A DNA stretch of 64,000 bases from Gadus chalcogrammus. Its lineage: Eukaryota; Chordata; Actinopteri; Gadiformes; Gadidae. A program made the position numbers and the translations under genes. Positions within the stretch are counted from its first letter, which is position 1; every line of letters begins with the position of its first letter. Shown here one piece after another: positions 10,351 to 21,189 of this stretch. Where the stretch lies: NCBI RefSeq assembly GCF_026213295.1, contig NC_079426.1, forward strand, positions 21,157,139 to 21,221,138, in the 5' to 3' direction. The notes under the pieces are model-generated. The model was not told where the DNA came from. It saw only the letters and a program-made list of their open reading frames with translations, and made no database searches.

Positions 10351-11618
10351 TTACTCAGAGTTGTCACTCCCAACTAAAATGTTCTGCATTGCCTCTCCAC
10401 TGTTAAGAACACCTCTCAGCCACAGTTGAAGAGGCGTTTGGTATCCCTGTGTAGATAATCCATGGTTGTTCCACTGGTTTCTGAATTCTGCAGTTGACCT
10501 TTGAACTCTTGGCAAATAGATGTAGTGTGGACAAAATAAGTGCAGTTCATTTTTAGAATTCAGTATGCCCTCATTTTCCATGAAGGAGAAGAGATCACTG
10601 TAGTAGAAGGAGACAACTCTGTTTGACTCTGCCCACAACCGCTCAATCCTCTGGTTGTGAACACTGCGTCCAGTGATGACACTATTTAACCCTCTTCTTT
10701 CCAGCATATACCGGAAAAAGTTGCCGAAAAAGTTCCAGTACACTTGATGCTCTATTGTTATTTAGGCACTGCAAGTATATGATGGTCCTACTAAAGCCGT
10801 CAACACATCCTTGAAAGACCATTCTCCACCTGACCAGTTTGTGGTTTCCATCTATATGCCTATGGGAAGAAAATTTAAAAAAAATACTACATTTTTATTG
10901 CAAGGGCTATGCTAGCTGTAGTACCAATATACTGTATACGAAGTTAATGTAATATATTAAAAAAAAAATACCATAATTGATTGGGATTTTGAACCGAATA
11001 AATTCTTCTGTGAATTACTCGACGTCTAAGGAAGGCCCGACCAATTGGGTCAAGATGTTGCAGGCAGCGTCGCACACGCCACCGCTGTATTCTAAGGTTG
11101 CGTGTTTGAAGGCTCGAACGGACATACCTTTCCCCTGAACCTGGAGTGGTTTGAAGGATCTCTCTGATGACGTTACACAAGGCCTCATCAGACATTGCTG
11201 TATAGCTGAGGGTACCAATTTGTAGCTGCTGTCGGTGACGATACAGTGTCCTCCTGCTGATTCCAAAGCATACAGCTATTCGTTCCCAATTCATGCCAAA
11301 TGACAAACAGTAGGCAATTTGTTGATGGAGTATATTGTATGGAGGGCGACCAGGATGACCAGTTCTGATAGTAGGTACTCCTATGATGACTATATGCTCT
11401 GTAAGGTGACCTTGGGTGTCTTGAAGGCCTAAATTAAATGTATTATTATTATTATTAAGGTCAACATGTTCCTTCCCACTGACCTTGAGTTTTGATAGGA
11501 ATTTATGATATTGAAAACATGCACGGAGCGCCTCCAGGTCACCAAAGCCCCCCTGATTGTCACCCTCATGGCTGGTTAATCGAGAGCAATAAAGAGATTG
11601 TCCGAGCATAACCATCAA
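10351..11618 (-). pseudogene. rve-core (IS3-like eukaryotic, probably IS3EU-type) transposase, two exons, internally deleted
   Basis: Read on the minus strand from 11618. The first exon carries a helix-turn-helix (GRPPYNILHQQIAYCLSF region, then ISRRTLYRHR) and a basic linker ending HRRIYSVQNPNQLW. A donor at 10971 and acceptor at 10860 remove 112 bases and join LW to HIDGNHK, which holds the first catalytic Asp. The reading then continues to VLELFR. About 20-25 residues that should contain the second Asp (an RxDxGGEN-like motif in this family) are absent. After the gap, YMLERRG leads to VHNQRIERLW with the catalytic Glu, and the domain ends normally. The catalytic triad is therefore incomplete. 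No terminal repeats were identified. Confidence 0.75.
10860..10971 (-). other. Intron in the rve-core transposase
   Basis: On the minus strand TTATG|GTATTT is the donor and TTCTTCCCATAG|G the acceptor. Splicing restores a Trp codon and continues into the HIDGNHK motif. Confidence 0.7.
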
Positions 11619-11695
11619 GCTCAGAAATCAATCTGTCCAAAATTACACTGTCATTTCCCAAACTGTCAGTTTCCCTCACAATTCTCTGAACACAC

Positions 11696-11841
11696 TCACT
11701 TCCGTTTCATTCAAACGCACTTCCGTTTCATTCCAACTCACTTCCGTTTCATTCAAACTCACTTCCGTTTCATTCAAACTCACTTCCGTTTCATTCAAAC
11801 TCACTTCCGTGTCATTCAAACTCACTTCCGTTTCAATCAAA
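11696..11841 (+). repeat. Minisatellite, 21-bp unit, 7 copies
   Basis: The unit is close to cacttccgtttcattcaaact. Single-base variants occur in copies 2, 3, 6 and 7. Because 21 is divisible by 3, it produces an open frame of repeated THFRFIQ; this is a by-product and not evidence of a gene. Confidence 0.9.
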
Positions 11842-11883
11842 CTATTAAACTCCTTTTACATGTAAGTATGAGAGTGTATAGTC

Positions 11884-12029
11884 GTGTATGTGAGAGAGTA
11901 TAGTAGTGTATGTGAGAGAGTATAGTAGTGTATGTGAGAGAGTATAGTAGTGTATGTGAGAGAGAATAGTAGTGTATGTGAGAGAGAATAGTAGTGTATG
12001 TGAGAGAGTATAATAGTGTATGTGAGAGA
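11884..12029 (+). repeat. Minisatellite, 22-bp unit, left part
   Basis: Units start every 22 bases at 11884, 11906, 11928, 11950, 11972, 11994 and 12016, each close to gtgtatgtgagagagtata. The array is interrupted by an insertion and resumes at 12647. Confidence 0.9.
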
Positions 12030-12496
12030 TTATACAATGGGGGACCTAAATCCAGCGATCTGATTGGTTCCCAACTGTTGTATAATTAGCGTATACACAA
12101 CTGCTATGACGCCCAATCATTTTGTGAAAGTTTGCATATCACTCCGCGCCTGGAAGTAGAAACAGTTACAAAGTAAAACATATGTTGGATGATGGAGAGC
12201 GTGTAAATGTTGTTACTCCGAGGAGTGAGCAAGGCGATGGAGAGACTAACGAAAGCTTAGGCACACGGCGAGTGAACTGCTCCATAGGATAAATTGCCGG
12301 CGAACCGCTCTATCGGAGCCTTCTCTCGGAGGGACGCTAAAGTGTGTTGCATAGCGACCGTCGATGCATAGCGGCAGCCAGGAGGGACTACTTTTTTGTA
12401 TTCTTTAATAAAAACGGCTATTTTGACTTTCTTGGTTTCTTTTTAAATGTAGTGTGTCTATGACTTCGTTTCGCCATAACAGTAACCATTGTATAA

Positions 12497-12644
12497 AAGC
12501 AATAGAACACTTCAGTCAGTGGCATGTGCTCATTATACCACTGTGAAGGGGGTCGCCGGCCATCCGCTGCGCGTCGGGGCCGGACAACGCCCCTTAACAG
12601 TGGTATAATGAGCACATACCACAGCCTGGCGTGATCTATTGCTT
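12497..12644. repeat. Large palindrome with GC-rich core
   Basis: The innermost arms, 12525-12544 and 12597-12616, are a perfect 20-bp inverted repeat (tgtgctcattataccactgt). The symmetry continues imperfectly outward to 12497 and 12644 (aagcaatag against ctattgctt). The centre, 12546-12595, is itself partly self-complementary. Confidence 0.85.
12546..12595 (-). repeat. 50-bp GC-rich core unit, copy 1
   Basis: The unit runs from aagggggtcgcc to acgcccctt and is CpG-rich in an AT-rich setting. A second copy on the opposite strand lies at 39271-39320, with 45 of 50 positions matching. In this copy it sits exactly between the palindrome arms. Confidence 0.75.
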
Positions 12645-12646
12645 AA

Positions 12647-12690
12647 GTATAATAGTGTATGTGAGAGAGTATAATAGTGTGTGTAAGACC
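12647..12690 (+). repeat. Minisatellite, 22-bp unit, right part
   Basis: Units resume with starts at 12655 and 12677, the same 22-bp spacing and sequence as the block ending at 12029. Confidence 0.8.
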
Positions 12691-12951
12691 AAGTATGAAT
12701 TCTGTCCCAGGCGGCCCCTCATAGCATGCATCCAGTGCATGCGCACTCCCGAGGCCTGGGACACACTTCTTATTCGGTTTTCTCGAGTGTCATGCAAACA
12801 CACTGACTGTGTTTGCAGATTCCCCCCCTTCGCATTAGTCTTGTGGAAGTTCAGTTATCAACGTGCTGTGCAACTTTTATTATTATTTGTATTTAGCCAT
12901 TTTTCAAGCAGGTTGTTGATATGCAGTTCTTATTCTTAATTTTCTCACTTG

Positions 12952-12953
<2 letters not shown>

Positions 12954-13015
<62 letters not shown>
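12954..13015 (+). repeat. (TG)n microsatellite
   Basis: About 30 uninterrupted TG dinucleotides. Confidence 0.95.
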
Positions 13016-13020
<5 letters not shown>

Positions 13021-13104
13021 AGTGCTACCACTTTGTACATCTGACAAGTTAACAATCAATAATATTTCTAAGAAAAATGTGCCTCCTGCGTTAAATGTGC
13101 GTAG

Positions 13105-13228
13105 ATGAATAGGGCCGGCCTATGCTACTTTATTTTTTGTATTTTATAGCATCGGTCATAATGGTGTTACTTGGGGAGAAAAATATTTTCTCTGGTGGTA
13201 TGCAGTATAAAAAGTTTGAGAACCACTG
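13105..13228 (-). mobile_element. One end of a hAT-type nonautonomous element
   Basis: On the minus strand the sequence starts CAGTGGTTCTCAAACTTTTT and continues with a typical nonautonomous hAT body (tacca-ccagagaaaatattt). The opposite terminus was not found, so it is truncated. Confidence 0.45.
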
Positions 13229-13382
13229 CACTAGGGAACTTTTGGCTTTTGCTAAAAGACAAATAAAGCTGACATGTTCTAAGTTTAAGGTTAGTCTTTA
13301 TTAGCAAATATAAACAATTCTGCCGAGCAATTTCTGAAGTGGGTTCAGAAACAAAATGACACATTTACGCAATTATTCTATT

Positions 13383-16300
13383 TGAATGAATGAATGAATG
13401 ATCTTTATTGTCAAAGTACAGGTACAGGTACAGGTAAATCGAAATTTGGGAGAGCTCCCCCTTGGTGCTTAATGAAAAAGAGGACAAGGAACATACATAA
13501 ACAATATATACAGTGTGATAAATAAAAAATAAAACACTTGATATATATCTAACTAAAATAAACACATCTATATAAATCTAACTAGAAAATAAATAAATAA
13601 ATAAATATTGAATATAATAATATAAATGAATAGATAAATAAATAGATTTTCGAAGGGAATTGCACAGTTCCCCAGTAGCTGCCACATGTTATGTGTGTGT
13701 GCGTGATAGTACAAGGTCAGGTGTTGGCAACGTTCAACGCCTGTATGGTCCTGGGGTAGAAACTAGATACAAGTCTGTTTGTTCCGTGCAGCCATAGTCC
13801 TGAACCGCTTCCCTGAGCGCAGCAGCACAAAGTGTTCGTTACCCGGGTGGGTTGGATCCTTGGAGATCTTGGTAGCCTTCTTGAGGCAGCGGGTGTTGTA
13901 CAGTTCCTCCAGAGAGGGGAGAGGGCAGCCGATGATCTTCTGGGCCGAGTTAACGACCCGCTGTAGTGCCTTCCTCTCTGCAGCTGTGCAACTGAAGAAC
14001 CACACGCAGATACAGTAGGTGATGATGCTCTCAACTGAACAGCGGTAGAAGGTCACAAGCAACTCCTCCCTAAGGTGGTAGTTCCTGAGGACTCTCAGGA
14101 AATAGAGTCGCTGTTGTGCCTTCTTAATGATGGCTGTGGTGTTGGTCCTCCAGGACAGGTCCTCCTGGATGTGCACCCCCAGGAAGCAGAAGGCTGCGAC
14201 CCTCTCCACGCAGCCACCGTCGATGAGCAGGGGCTGGATCGCAGTCTTCTTCCTCCTGAAGTCGATGATGACCTCCCGGGTTTTGAGCTGGTTCAGCAGC
14301 AGGTTATTAGCCTTGCACTGCTTGCTCAGCTGCTCCACCTCGTCCCGGAATGCAGTCTCATCTCCCCCCAAGATGCGGCCCACCACGGTGGTGTCGTCCA
14401 CATACTTTATGATGTCATTGCTGGGGTGAACGGGGATAAAGTCGTGAGTATAGAGGGAGTAGAGCAGGGGGCTCAACACGCAGCCCTGAGGGGACCCAGT
14501 GCTGACTCTGAGGGCTGTGGAGGTGTTGGAGCCTACCCGCACCCTCGGGGCGGTCAGACAGGAAGTCCTTAATCCAGGTGCAGGTGTTGAGTGGTAGCCC
14601 CAGGTTTGTCAGTTTAAACACCAGCCTGTCCGGAAGTATGGTGTTGAATGCCGAGCTGAAGTCCACAAAGAGCATTCTGATGTAGCTACTCCTCTCCTCC
14701 AGGTGGGACAGGGTGGAGTGGAGAGCCGTCGCGATGGCGTCTCCTGTGGACCTGTTGGCTCGGTAGGCAAACTGGTGTGGGTCTAGTCTGGGCGGCATGG
14801 ATGAGATGATGTGACTACGGACTAGCTTCTCAAAGCACTTCATGGTGATGGGTGTGAGTGCCACTGGGCGGTAGTCGTTGAGGCAGCTCACAGTGCTTTT
14901 CTTTGGGACCGGGATGATTGTAGAGGTTTTCAGGCAGGGTGGGACGATGGCCTGGGACAGGGACCGATTAAAGATCTTGGTGAGGACCCCGGTCAGCTGG
15001 TCAGCACAGTCCCTCAGCACCCGTCCCGGAACGCCGTCCGGCCCTGCTGCTTTTCTGGGGTTCACCGCCTTCAGCGTGCGTCTGACCTGGTGTTCTGTGA
15101 GGGTGAGGCTGCTGGGGGCAGGTGGGTGTGGGGGTTGTGATGTCGCTTCCCCGCCCGGCCCCATCTCGAACCGAGCGTAGAAGGAGTTCAGATCTTCCGC
15201 CAGCTGTGGGTTATCCCCGTCGGCGGAGAGCCTGTTGGCTCTGAAGTTGGTCATGTGCTGGACCCCCTGCCACACCCGCCTCGAGTTGTTGCTCCGGAAG
15301 CAATCTTCGATCTTGCCCTTGTACTCCGCCTTGGCCTCTTTGATGCCTCGGTCCAAGTTAGCCCTGGGGATGTAATAGAGGGCCTTGTCTTTTGACCTGA
15401 AAGCGGACTCTCTCTCTCTGAGCAGCTGCAGCACCTTTCTGTTCATCCATGGCTTTGTGTTGGGGTAAACCTGGACAGGCTTGTCCATGGTGAACGAGTC
15501 TGCACAGTTCCTGACATGTTGGAGGACCGTTGATGTGAACCGTTCCAGGTCCTCATGCTCGTATTCCTCCCATCTGGTGTCATGGAGACTGATCTGCAGT
15601 GGCGTGGAGTCTGCTGGCCAGGTTTTGACTGTCCTAGTGGTGATGGGAGCACTTTTCCTGATGGGGGTGTACGCTGGAATCAGAAGGATTGACCCATGGT
15701 CTGACTTGCCTAGGTGAGCCAGCGGTCTAGCTATGTAGGCTAGTTTAATGTTGGTATAAACCTTGTCCAGTGTCTTTTCTCCCCTCGTGGCACATTTAAT
15801 GTGCTGGTAGAATTTCGGAAGTACTACCTTTAGATTGACGTGATTAAACTCCCCGGCGATGATGTGTACTGCCTCAGGGTCCATGCTCTGTTGTTTACTG
15901 ATGACGTCATGTAGCTGAGCTAGTGCTATGTTCGCATCAGCGTCGGGAGGAATGTAAACAGCTGTGATCAGCACGGCATTGATTTCCCTCGGGGGGTATG
16001 TAGGCCGGCATTTAACTGTGATATATTCCAACTCCGGGGAACAGTGGCTACTCACAGTTCTAGTGTTGGAGCTCCAGCTGTCTTTAGTGAAAATTAGTAA
16101 GCCGCCACCGTGATGTTTCCCACTAGCCTTAGTTCTATCAGCTCGGTGAGCTGTACGTCCCTGCAGTGCTACCGCAGAGTCGGCAATGGACACCTGGAGC
16201 CAGGTTTCCGTGAAAATAAGCACAGCTATCCTTCACGATGTTGTTAGTTGCAACCCGCAGTCTCAGTTCGTCCATCTTGATAGCAATTGATCTAACGTTG

Positions 16301-16740
16301 GAGAGGAAAATACTCGGCAATGCTGGTTTGTCCGGGCATCTCTTCATCCTCGCTAACAGTCCTCCCCTGCGGCCCCGTCGTTGCTTACGTTTCCTTCTTC
16401 GTCACTTGCGCTTCAGATCCGGGACCATGAACCAACTGTCACCCGGTATCCGGGCGATGTCTTCGGGTATTCCGTGTTCGCCTAGGTACTCAGCTGAGAC
16501 GGCCCTTTCACTGTGTGTACCGATCCCGAGCAAGTCGTGTCTGCTGTAGGTGTGTGCAGAGCAATTGTCTACCGATATTAAAACTAAAACTAAGACATAA
16601 ATAAAACTGTACATTAATAAACTAGAGAAGGCACCAGCCGGAGGAGCTCCAAGCCGCGCATCTATGCGCGCCGCCATAGCAACATGGCATAGCATAGCAA
16701 TATAGCCATATTCAATATCGCCATAGCAACATTTGCATGC
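13383..16740 (-). mobile_element. APE-type LINE (L2/CR1/Rex1 group), minus strand, near full length
   Basis: Read on the minus strand, a 5' leader near 16.7 kb is followed by an endonuclease-reverse transcriptase frame. A 3' UTR follows, ending in an AATAAAG motif and an ATTC repeat tail at 13383-13400. The target duplication was not resolved. The coding region has one stop and at least two frameshifts. Confidence 0.8.
13763..16347 (-). pseudogene. LINE endonuclease/reverse transcriptase, frameshifted
   Basis: From 16347 the frame reads LPSIFLSNVRSI...KMDELR, the usual start of the endonuclease. After a shift near 16,220 a 560-residue frame carries FTETWL, the endonuclease motif GEFNH (residues 124-128, normally GDFNH) and SDHGS. 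It continues through the RT with NPRKAAGPDGVPG, the DYRPVALTP finger motif and the palm Asp in FVDFSSAF (519-526). A shift near 14,545 moves the rest to another frame, which holds STGSPQGCVLSPLL, the YVDD box and the thumb. The Asp-to-Glu change in the endonuclease, plus the shifts, argue that it is inactive. Upstream, a further frame (16402-16695) ends in a stop before an Arg-rich stretch and is probably part of the same ORF. Confidence 0.85.
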
Positions 16741-16911
16741 TCCTCAGTGTCTTCATTCCTTCCACTAATACTACTACTCCAAAAAATTGCCTCATCAAAA
16801 TGAAGTCAAGGTTCTTTCCTGTAAAAAGGAGCAGGAAATGACAGCCTACACCGGCTAGACCTGAAAATAGTCCTTTGACGTTTTGATGACTTCTGTCTCA
16901 AGAGTGGATCA

Positions 16912-17957
16912 GGGGGGTATACCACGAACCTCGCTGAACATACCCAGGCTTTCTTGGGAAAACCTGGCTCGACAGAGACGCAACTTGCAATCAGAGTTAA
17001 ATGGGCGTTCACATAAAAGGGGCATTTATCGTGTCATTTGACTCACCCTTATGCAAAATGAATCGAGCGAGAGCGGTGTATTTCACCCAAGGCGAGCAGT
17101 GTATTATTATGAATTCAAAGTTCAAATCACAGCCAAGGGGAACACGGTTGCCCATAATATGGCTAGGGTGCCGTGCTGGCAAAAAAATGGCTGGCCGTGT
17201 TAATTCGTAAGAGAAAAGATTCTGCATATTGTCTAAAAAATATCAGGCATCATCGTGTGTTTTCCCCCCATAGATGTGGTGCCAGCACGCTCCTACGAAC
17301 ATGGGGCCAAGTCAAAATAAATAAAAATATTATTCAATGTGGTAAGTTGTAAGCATCCATTTGAATAATTTCAGGTGAATCTAGCCTATGATTTGCAACG
17401 GCATAGGCTCCAACCTTTAATCTCATGTTGATTACCTGTAGCAAATAAAAAGAAAACCCAAATTAATACGACCGCTCCACCGCCCTTCCCCATGGAGGTG
17501 ATTTTAACAATTCTTACAGCTATAATATAATTTGTAGAATAAAAAATACCTAGGCCTATTTGTGTCACTAACACAGCGGTTATGTAAGGGATAATGGACA
17601 ACACGGCACTTGACTATCCAAGGTTAATGTACGTTGAACGTGGGGCCACCTTTGAACTTGAAACACAGACACACTGCGCATCAGTAAGTGCACGGCTTCT
17701 TTGTGTAGCATTGCATTGCCTACATACGGTCCAACAAGGACAATCAAATAATGAATACCCTCTGATGAGAATCTGTATCTCTCATAAAGAATATTGTCAG
17801 ACAATGCCAAGGGATCGGTATGCAAACTAAGCAAACTCTGACCCATGCGTACGCATGGTTTGGAGGAAAAGGAGAATTGGCGACACAGATGGTGTGGTGG
17901 TGAACTGAAGTCAGACAGAAGAATTGTAGAGTGAGAAGAACGATTATGTTTTATCAT
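16912..17957 (-). mobile_element. Harbinger-derived element, copy A (transposase 5' part only)
   Basis: The left end, ggggggtataccacgaacct, is a Harbinger-like terminal repeat. The stretch 16912 to about 17,819 is collinear, in inverted orientation, with about 30,208-31,107. On the minus strand a frame from 17957 contains LYERYRFSSEGIHYLI, the N-terminal motif of HARBI1-type transposases. A second frame continues GNATQRSRALTDAQCVCV before it loses homology, so the catalytic domain is missing. The right terminus was not identified, and sequence beyond 17,820 differs from copy B. Confidence 0.65.
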
Positions 17958-18400
17958 CCCCCTTTATAAATTTAATTTCAACCCGTATCATGCGTTAAAT
18001 CTATGTAATCAGAATAATTTAAGTCAACAGCGTTATTCCTCAGTTATAACTCCAGAAACATTTCTGTAGAATAGAAAAAAAATATATATATTTAATCCCG
18101 TCACTCCATACTGTCCACTTACGACACGACTGCATGGAATAAGGCATCTGTCCTACAGGTGACAATAACATCATATTTTTATGTGACACTGTAAACACAT
18201 AATCAAATGTCAATTAAATCCCAAGTGTGGAAAATCAAGCCACACTCCTCATCACAATCGTTGTCCATTACTCTTGATGCTTTTCATGACAAATCAGGCA
18301 TTAAAAAGGGGTTATGTTCAAGAACATTTTATGTGGGTGATTACAAACTGATTATCCAAGGTGTTCTCGGTGTGTCTTATTACCGTAACCCAAATACAGA
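17958..18400. other. No gene recognised between Harbinger fragments
   Basis: AT-rich with a TA run at about 18,083. It may belong to either neighbouring Harbinger remnant. Confidence 0.4.
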
Positions 18401-18407
18401 GGTGAGC

Positions 18408-18500
18408 GCCGTGGTAATGCTGCACCATATGGCACTTCTGGCGGACCATGCAAATGGCAGGATTCGGAGGGAGAGGGTCTTTAGGGACCATAGCGATTTA
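18408..18500 (+). pseudogene. HARBI1-like transposase N-terminal fragment
   Basis: The plus strand encodes VVMLHHMALLADHANGRIRR followed by ERVFRDHSD, the conserved leader of one HARBI1-like subfamily. It breaks off after about 30 residues, directly beside the 3' end of the Myb-like gene on the other strand. This convergent layout is the usual Harbinger gene order with the middle deleted. Confidence 0.6.
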
Positions 18501-18765
18501 TTGTTGCATAAAAATATGTACCTTTATGTCAGACCACTTCTTTTTTAATTCTGGGACTGTGCGCTCCTTTGCTACTGACAGGGTTCACTGCTGCAGCGTC
18601 ATGTTGCCGCTCACTCTGCTTCTTGTTGTTGGCGATCCCAATCCCGTGACCGCCGAACAAAACTACTTTTCGGGCCTCCACCTCAACCACAAGTGTCTCC
18701 ACTTCAACCTCCGTGAAATTTTGCTTTTTTGCTTTTCTCAGTGCTTCTGCCATTGTTTCCGACAC
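18500..18765 (-). pseudogene. Harbinger Myb/SANT-like accessory protein (NAIF1-like), truncated
   Basis: The start on the minus strand reads MSETMAEALRKAKKQNFTEV. It continues with VETLVVEVEARKVVLFGG, the start of the Myb-like domain found in NAIF1 and Harbinger partner proteins. A one-base shift near 18,568 moves the conserved KKKWSDIK segment out of frame. In active Harbingers this protein binds DNA and brings the transposase to the nucleus and ends. Only the N-terminal domain remains. Confidence 0.65.
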
Positions 18766-18879
18766 GACATAATACTTGCATCTGAGTATGTTTTATATGC
18801 AGATCGCATTCATGAGGTCATTTGCATTGACCATTAATGGTTAAAAAGGGGCGTGTACAGGGTGGAACGTGAAGCTGAT

Positions 18880-19052
18880 TCAGCTGCGCACACTTGTAGG
18901 CACTCTGTGATTTATAAAGGAAAGATTGCGTACGGTGTGCGTACGCAGGGTTTTATAAATCTGAATATTTTTTGGGGCACGCAAAACTTGGCTTTTGGGC
19001 GTACGTACACTTTTAGTAACGATCCCACGCACAGTTTTATAAATGAGACCCC
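18880..19052 (-). mobile_element. Harbinger terminal region (GGGGTCTCATTTATAAA type)
   Basis: On the minus strand the terminus begins GGGGTCTCATTTATAAAAC at 19052 and is followed by repeated GCGTACGC and TTTATAAA motifs, typical of fish Harbinger ends. It lies just upstream of the Myb-like gene and so marks the right end of that element. The left end was not found. Confidence 0.6.
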
Positions 19053-19419
19053 AGGTGAGTGGACACGTTGTGCACTGTTTAGCCGTCTAGATCAACAGTA
19101 GCTTACTAAGGTTTGGCTAAACAGGTGAAGCGCCCCTACCCCCAGGTAAGAAATAAATGAAATACAAAAGAAATACAATGGAAAATGTCTATCCTTTAAC
19201 TCTGATATTAACTCAACATGAAACATTTTGAACACGAAAATAGTTAAAAAGACGCTTGCCAACGTTCAACACAGTACATTTGTTCCCATCAACAATAACA
19301 TATAAACCAGGAAAACATAAATCACATTACAATGCTAAATCACCAGACGTGCATTTAACATTCGAGTCACAATCACTATCCAATATAACACTATCTACAT
19401 TATAACACTCAAGAAAGTC

Positions 19420-19557
19420 ACTTTTCCTTAAGTCCTGAACAGGGGTATGTGCATGGAATGCACAGCGGTGCAATGTCCCTTCCAGTGCACTGCGTGTGGA
19501 TGTGTGTACCGGCGCAGCGTTAGTTATTTCAGTCGCAGTTCTGTTCGGGCTGCGCAC

Positions 19558-19656
<99 letters not shown>

Positions 19657-20285
19657 CGGCGCAGCGTTAGTTCGTTCCGTCACAGTTCTGTTCGGGCTGC
19701 GCACGGTGTGTGTGTATTCTGTTTCAGTTTAAATGGTTAGGTGGGGTGCAGGGATTACGATACCGCAGCAGAGACTGCACTTCGGGATGTGCGATGGCTG
19801 GCAGGGCAAAGCCCTCCCGAAACGTCCCCAGCTCTCGGGCAGCTCCAGGCAATCACGTAGGACAGCGTCCTTCCTCGCAATAATCACACGGAGGGCCTCT
19901 TTTCACCGACGTTCAGACTCCCAGGCAACCACGCAGGACAGCGTCTTCCCTCGTAACAATCACACGGAGGGCCTCTTTTCCCCGTCGCCTCCACTGACGT
20001 CCAGACTCACTCCACTACGAAACGCTCAAAACTGCCGCACCACTGTCAGCGACTGAATTGACGCAAAACCGTACCAGATTGACTGGTACAACTTGATACC
20101 AAACTTAACTTGGTACTAAACTTATCGAACAAAACAAAACGGAAAAAACTAGCATGCAACCGCATTACTTCGTCTTGCACACCGCCGGGGTCCTTCACTG
20201 TCTTCCCGCTCGTTCACTGTCTTCCCGCTCCCCTCTTCCTGCCCGTTTTCTCTTAAAGGCGCAGTCTATATTTGTACCCGTTACA
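19420..20285 (-). repeat. Gypsy 3' LTR (left copy), expanded
   Basis: Homologous over its length to 28806-29529. It starts TGTAACGGGTAC on the minus strand, directly after the polypurine tract. It is about 140 bp longer than the other LTR because a segment from cggcgcagcgttagtt to gctgcgcacgg is duplicated around a long (TG)n. Confidence 0.8.
19560..19656 (+). repeat. (TG)n microsatellite inside the left gypsy LTR
   Basis: Nearly 100 bp of TG, between two copies of an LTR segment. The right LTR has only about six TG units at the same place. Confidence 0.95.
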
Positions 20286-20296
20286 TCCCCCCCTGC
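20286..20296 (-). other. Gypsy polypurine tract
   Basis: The minus strand reads GCAGGGGGGGA immediately before the LTR start TGTAAC, the expected site for plus-strand priming. Confidence 0.65.
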
Positions 20297-20582
20297 GAAA
20301 CCCTGCCATGCCATCGAACATCCAAATGACGATGCAATCTCCGAAAAAGAACAGAGGAAGGTACAACACATTGATCCATATGAAAGTACACACAGGTAAG
20401 TTCTCAATACAGGTAACATCTCGAAAATTACACAAGGCAGCCTCAAAATAGTTGATAACAAAAAACACGGCATCATAGCACTAACATCATCACAGTACTT
20501 AACACCCAAATACATGGACATACATAAAGGTAAGTACAGCACATTTGAGGTTGCACAAATTATTTCAAAACATAATCACTCC

Positions 20583-21110
20583 TCAATCTAGAGGGAAGTG
20601 TACCCCTGATCTGTCTTTGAGACAGACCAGGGGTTTGCACACACTTTCACTCTCATTCCCTGCGTCTGACCCACCCGTAGTTCCCAGCTCTTCACAGATG
20701 GGCCTAACAGTTTCACATATGGCCTCACCCCCAACCTGACCATCACCACTTGAGTGCCCCTCCACTACGTCTCCCTCCCCTGTGTCTGTGTTTGCATGGG
20801 GCGTGTGTGCAGTGGCAGGGATGCAAATGAGGTCGGGACAGCCTGTATCAATGTCAGGGCCAGTGTCTTTGTCTTTTCGGGGCTGGTGTCTGCCTTCAGG
20901 ACGTGGCGGGAGTGACGGGAAAGTACAGAGTCTGAGTTGGTCCCGGTGAACCACTTTTGAGGGGCCTCCCTTCTCAGGGCGGATGGTGTAAACAGGGATG
21001 TCACCGTGATTTTGTGCGACCACGATGTAAGGAAATGGTTCCCACTTGTCTCTTATCTTGTTTCTGCCCGATGGGAGTGATTGCGTAGCAGAACACGATC
21101 CCCCGCTCTC
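20583..21110 (-). pseudogene. Gypsy integrase C-terminal tail
   Basis: The minus-strand frame reads [10 protein letters not shown], a motif following the chromodomain-like tail of gypsy integrases, then a long Gly/Asp/Glu-rich low-complexity end stopping at 20583. A shift near 21,020-21,190 separates it from the integrase core. Confidence 0.6.
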
Positions 21111-21189
21111 ATGAGGGCCCCGGCAGCTCTGCGGTCATAGGCTCTTTTCCTGCTTCTGGATGCGTCCTGCGCCGCAGCGTTAGCAACTT

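Larger units (their letters stand above)
12030..12646. mobile_element. 617-bp nonautonomous element splitting the minisatellite
   Basis: The 22-bp array breaks in mid-unit at 12029 and resumes in register at 12647, so 12030-12646 is an insertion. It begins ttatacaatgggg and its other end, read inverted, begins ttaagcaatag, so the ends are only loosely similar. It has no coding frame. The right 148 bp is a strong palindrome with a GC-rich core. I cannot assign a superfamily. Confidence 0.6.

Noticed and set aside
11598..11903. Open frame of repeated THFRFIQ-like units
   Set aside because: It is produced by a 21-bp minisatellite, whose period is a multiple of three; no signal, start context or continuation supports a gene.
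11696..12690. CRISPR-like regular repeats
   Set aside because: The units are contiguous 21-22-bp tandem repeats without spacers, in a eukaryotic genome.
14075..14572. Plus-strand frames over the minus-strand LINE
   Set aside because: They are antisense reflections of the reverse-transcriptase gene, which has all the recognisable motifs on the minus strand.
19327..19740. Long Thr-His or Cys-Val repeat open frames
   Set aside because: These are translations of the (TG)n tract in the gypsy LTR.
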